Of a stretch of DNA of 64,000 nucleotides, positions 60,701-64,000 are shown piece by piece. This stretch comes from Cryptomeria japonica (lineage: Eukaryota > Streptophyta > Pinopsida > Cupressales > Cupressaceae), in contig NC_081409.1 in assembly GCF_030272615.1 (NCBI RefSeq), positions 244,215,924-244,279,923 on the forward strand, in the 5' to 3' direction. Position numbers and translations under genes: made by a program. The notes beneath the pieces are model-generated. The model was not told where the DNA came from. It did not search any database and saw only the letters and a program-made list of their open reading frames with translations. How positions within the stretch are numbered: position 1 is the stretch's first letter; each line of letters starts with the position of its first letter.

Positions 60701-63700
60701 AAACAGAAAAAAACGACGAGGTTAACAGCAGAGGACATGGAAACAGGATTCAAGAGATTTCAAGTAAAAGCTCAATAAAATGAGAAAATATTCGTAAATT
60801 TTGAAGTACAAGCTGAAACAAATTGAGAGATTTTTGGTAAGACCCCTAAGACAATGAGAAATTAAGGGATTTTAAGTAGAACCCCCCCCCCAAAAAAAAT
60901 ATATCCGAGAAAACAGGAAATAGGAATTTAAGAATTTTGTTTTATAAATAGAAGCCGAATAAAAACGAGAAAGAAATTGATAGATTTGTGTGATTTAAAG
61001 GTCTTGTTGGTGCACAGATTGATTCTGGGCGAGGCAGTAAAGTTAGCGTTGAACTCAAAAAAAACGGCGTCTAATCTACAAGAGGGTAAAAACTTGAGGG
61101 GTTCGAAGAGATTCGAAGGCGTGGTCAGGCCGAAAGGTATCTTTGAAGAAAGCCGCGTTAAATGCACAAGAAGATGAAGTTCAGAACGAACTTTACAAAA
61201 TTTGTAGGCGTGCTTTCTAGAGGGAGAAAATGGACTTGAATTCCAAATATTGAGTTTTCCTAAATGTTGCGTTACGGATGAAACAACATGAAAATTCAAC
61301 AAGAAAATAATCAATCATTGTGAGAGATTATAAGCGATATTAAGGTCTTGAAAACTATGGTAAATTTACAGGAAAATAGTAAATATATTGAAAGGTTTCA
61401 AGCGACAACGACGCTAAATGCAAAAGGAAATAATAAAGATTTCCAATTTACATTTTTGTTTTACATTTTTGTTTCGAGAAGATCGAGCTAAATGCGTAAG
61501 GAAAGAAGATACAGAAATGCACGCACACAACCGGCTGTCAACGGTGCACACAGCTTCATCGTGTCGAGCTTCTCCGTGTCCGAGGCACGGACGAAACAAA
61601 AGCGGCCATATTCGAAGTAAATTTTGAATATTATTTGTTCAAAAATTGTTTATATCATAAATTAAACATTGCATAAAGCTTTTAACTGATAAAATTATCA
61701 ATTTTGTTGCTGGAAACTGTTCAGATTAACTACAACATCTGGAAACTGTTCAGATTAACTACAACATCAGAAATATGAGTTTCCTACAATCTAGAAAGAA
61801 GTGTATGATTTATTTCAATTTTAATGTGTGTATGATTTATTTCAATTTTAATTTTTTATATTTTTAATTGACATTTCCCATCACATTCAGTAATCTATCA
61901 GAACGGTGATAATATACAAACCAATAAAATTTCATTGTTTGTGGATGTGCCAATCTACAGGAGAACTTTTAGATATGGTTAAATAAACCATGACTAATAC
62001 ATGAACTTTAGATGAACTGAAGTGCATTTGGTTTTAGCACCTGAGCCCGTCTTATTGTTTATTTTTGCCTTTGATTTAACAGAATATAATACATTTTTTA
62101 ACGCTATGCAATAACAAAACCCATTCTCAAACTCTGAGAAATATAAAATCTAATTACAAACCTGCCATGTGTATTTATCATTTAGGTATGATGTTGCTTT
62201 GGAGACAAATACAAGAGGACCGTCTCGGCTCATGGAGTTTGGAAGAAGTTGCAGAAAGCTACAGCTCTTTCTGCATGTATCAACAGGTACTACTATTTAT
62301 ATCATAAATTATACCTGTAAGCTTAGTAATTAATGGAAGCAAAACAAATTATTACATCATGAACATGACACTGCTTTTATTATCTTAACCTGTAGCATAT
62401 GTTAATGGGCAAAGAGAAGGGAGGATAGTAGAAAAACCATTCAAAGGGCTAGAAGATGCTCCAGCTTTGAACATTCTAAATGAAATTGAATTAGCCAAAA
62501 TAAGTCTGAATTTTCATCAAACCAGAATGTCAGAACCCCAAAGCTGTAAAGCTACAAATGAGGATGGCATTTCTCAAACAATGAAAGACATGGCTTTGGA
62601 AAGGTACACAATGAATTCCTGCGCTTCCTCTTAATTTGTTATATTATATTTTCAATGTTCATATTCTACGATCCAATTTATCCCTAAAAGATGTGCCTAG
62701 AAGTTAGTTCTGAAAACAAGTAGATAAAAACATTCTCAAAAATTTAATAAACATATTTTACCTCATAAACTGTGCAGGGCAAGAACATATGGATGGAATG
62801 ATGTTTATGTGTTTAGCAAGGCAATGGGAGAAATGTTTTTAGACCAGAACAGAGGAGAAATCCCGTTGGCTATTGTTAGACCTAGTGTGATTGAAGGAAC
62901 CTACAGTGATCCATTTCCTGGATGGATAGAAGGCCTTCGGTAAGAACACTCGTAAACTTCATTTATGTATCAAGTACTTCATAACCAAACACTAGTTCCT
63001 GATACCTCTCAAAGTGTCTTAGAAGATAATTTATAAGAATGAATCAAAATCGGCTGTGCCATCTATATCAATTTGGGTTAACTCCATTATAAGATTGTTT
63101 TAAAGTGCTTATTTTTAAAATACACATTTAGTTCATTAAATTATTCAATTCCAAATATACTTGGCGATCTTTTCTGGATTCTTTATTTTTCTGCTCTCCT
63201 ATTAGTCTGGGGTCCTCACTTTCTCCCCACTTTTCTGTTTGGTTAGTAGAGGGCCCTTGAAGATATTTATGTTCTTCAGACCAGTTCATCATGAACCTTC
63301 TTTTGATGGTTTATTCTTTCTTCTCTATTGTAATAGTTGTTTAGGTAAATGACCTTTGTAGCAATAGAACATAAATATCCTAAAGGGCCTGTCCTCTGCA
63401 ACCTACTACTTATAATTTTATAATATCCCAATCATCCTACTTCATTGAGATATTGTTTTTTTTCTTCCGTTTTTTTAGGTTTTAAGATATGTTTATAATG
63501 TTTTCAACAGTTTTGTAGTTGTGGACTAAACATCATGTGATAATTCAATTGGTGCAGAATGGTAGATCCAATAATTGCCTACTATGCAAAAGGCCAGCTC
63601 TCTGCCCTGATTTGTGATCCAAATGTGACACTTGATATAGTAAGTATCAATATACAGTTACAAGTTTTAAAAGTGTTTTCTTGAATTGTATTGACAAATA

Positions 63701-63974
63701 CTTTTCCACACAGGTCCCAGTAGATATGGTTGCAAATGCAATACTTGCAGTAATGGCAAAGCATGCTGGCAAATCTGGCCTGGAGGTTTATCAAATGGCG
63801 TCTTCTGTTGCAAACCCAATATTTACAGGAGAGCTTTTTGGGATGTTTCATCAGTATTTCAAAGCCCATCCTTATGTTGATGTTAGGGGCAAACCAATAA
63901 AAGTAAAGGATTCTCTCAAGCTATTTGGCAACATGGAAGATCTTTCTTCTCATGCTTTAAACATGTCATTAAAT
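57796..63974 (+). CDS. FAR2: Fatty acyl reductase, plastid MS2/FAR2 type, exons 1-8 (3' end outside window)
   Basis: Reduces fatty acyl-ACP/CoA to fatty alcohol with NADPH. MS2/FAR2 members act in plastids of the tapetum to supply sporopollenin. Exons: 57796-58099, 58602-58705, 59301-59500, 62186-62286, 62396-62603, 62778-62939, 63558-63639, 63714-63974. All introns begin GT and end AG, and the eight exons total 1,422 nt, exactly 474 codons in one frame. Residues 1-80 are Ser/Arg/Lys-rich with S-C-L-A-I-R-A-A near 49-56, consistent with a plastid transit peptide. T-G-A-T-G-F-L (93-99) is the nucleotide-binding motif, L-N-S-A-A and H-V-S-T-A-Y-V-N-G follow, and Y-V-F-S-K (316-320) is the catalytic YxxxK. 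The C-terminal FAR_C domain should follow in later exons. The in-frame ATG at 57778 is an alternative start. Intron 3 is 2,685 bp. The symbol reflects family type; orthology is not proven. Confidence 0.9.
59756..59865. repeat. 55-bp tandem duplication in intron 3
   Basis: Two copies of TTCTACAAATTTT...GGTCAAAGTGAATG...GGGATATGTAT starting at 59756 and 59811, with a few differences. Confidence 0.85.
60244..60347. repeat. 26-bp tandem repeat, four units, in intron 3
   Basis: Units of TCTATTCAACTTATATATCA plus CAAATG start at 60244, 60270, 60296 and 60322. The middle two are almost identical and the outer two diverged. Confidence 0.9.
61712..61769. repeat. 29-bp perfect tandem duplication in intron 3
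   Basis: TGGAAACTGTTCAGATTAAC plus nine bases, present twice back to back (61712-61740 and 61741-61769). A second duplication of 27 bp follows at 61802-61853. Confidence 0.95.
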
Positions 63975-64000
63975 GTAAGTTGCAGAGGAATATTTTTTCT

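Noticed and set aside
60977-61627. Open frames in the GC-richer part of intron 3 as a nested gene
   Set aside because: Short, no recognisable domain, no splice or promoter support, and on both strands.
1-64000. tRNA, rRNA genes, CRISPR arrays, bacterial-type operons
   Set aside because: None seen. The tRNA-like words are retrotransposon primer-binding sites, and the tandem arrays lack repeat-spacer organisation.

Overview
The window is nuclear DNA of a seed plant, most likely a gymnosperm. The reasons are AT-rich, repeat-dominated sequence with nested LTR retrotransposons, a CACTA-type DNA transposon, a PPR gene fragment with the wording typical of conifer PPR proteins, and one host gene with long GT-AG introns. 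The species cannot be named from the sequence.

Layout. 1-15197: a minus-strand Copia element (only LTR, PBS and gag are inside the window). Its LTR is split by a complete minus-strand Ty3/gypsy element (2064-15009) that has ~4 kb LTRs and a perfect TCTTT target duplication. 15982-16798: a broken PPR gene fragment. 19449-20830 and 21799-23206: two solo LTRs of one family in opposite orientation, each with its own 5-bp target duplication. 21245-29340: minus-strand CACTA transposon coding region (TNP2-type transposase, a SET-domain gene, a TNPA-like gene). 32690-36180: eroded plus-strand Ty3/gypsy pol. 37345-46480: a degenerate plus-strand coiled-coil reading frame, split by a minus-strand Copia-type element (37868-44544). 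That element has LTRs, PBS, PPT and a zinc-knuckle gag but no pol, and carries a very long frame of unknown function. 46480-57240: no gene recognised, with several tandem repeats. 57796-63974: the first eight exons of a plastid-type fatty acyl-CoA reductase of the MS2/FAR2 type; the gene runs out of the window.

The only gene that looks functional is the acyl reductase. All eight exons assemble into one 474-codon frame with canonical splice sites, and the Rossmann and YxxxK motifs are intact. Its expected role is reduction of plastid fatty acyl groups to fatty alcohols for sporopollenin in pollen and spore walls.

Three observations deserve most attention: the pol-less Copia-type element with its long uncharacterised frame; the SET-domain gene between the two transposase genes of the CACTA element; and a shared decay signature in three unrelated transposons, where in-frame nonsense codons are overwhelmingly TAG at apparent glutamine positions. 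That bias fits deamination of methylated cytosine in CAG (CHG) context. All coordinates were read by eye. Similarity statements are from recognition of family motifs, not from database searches.
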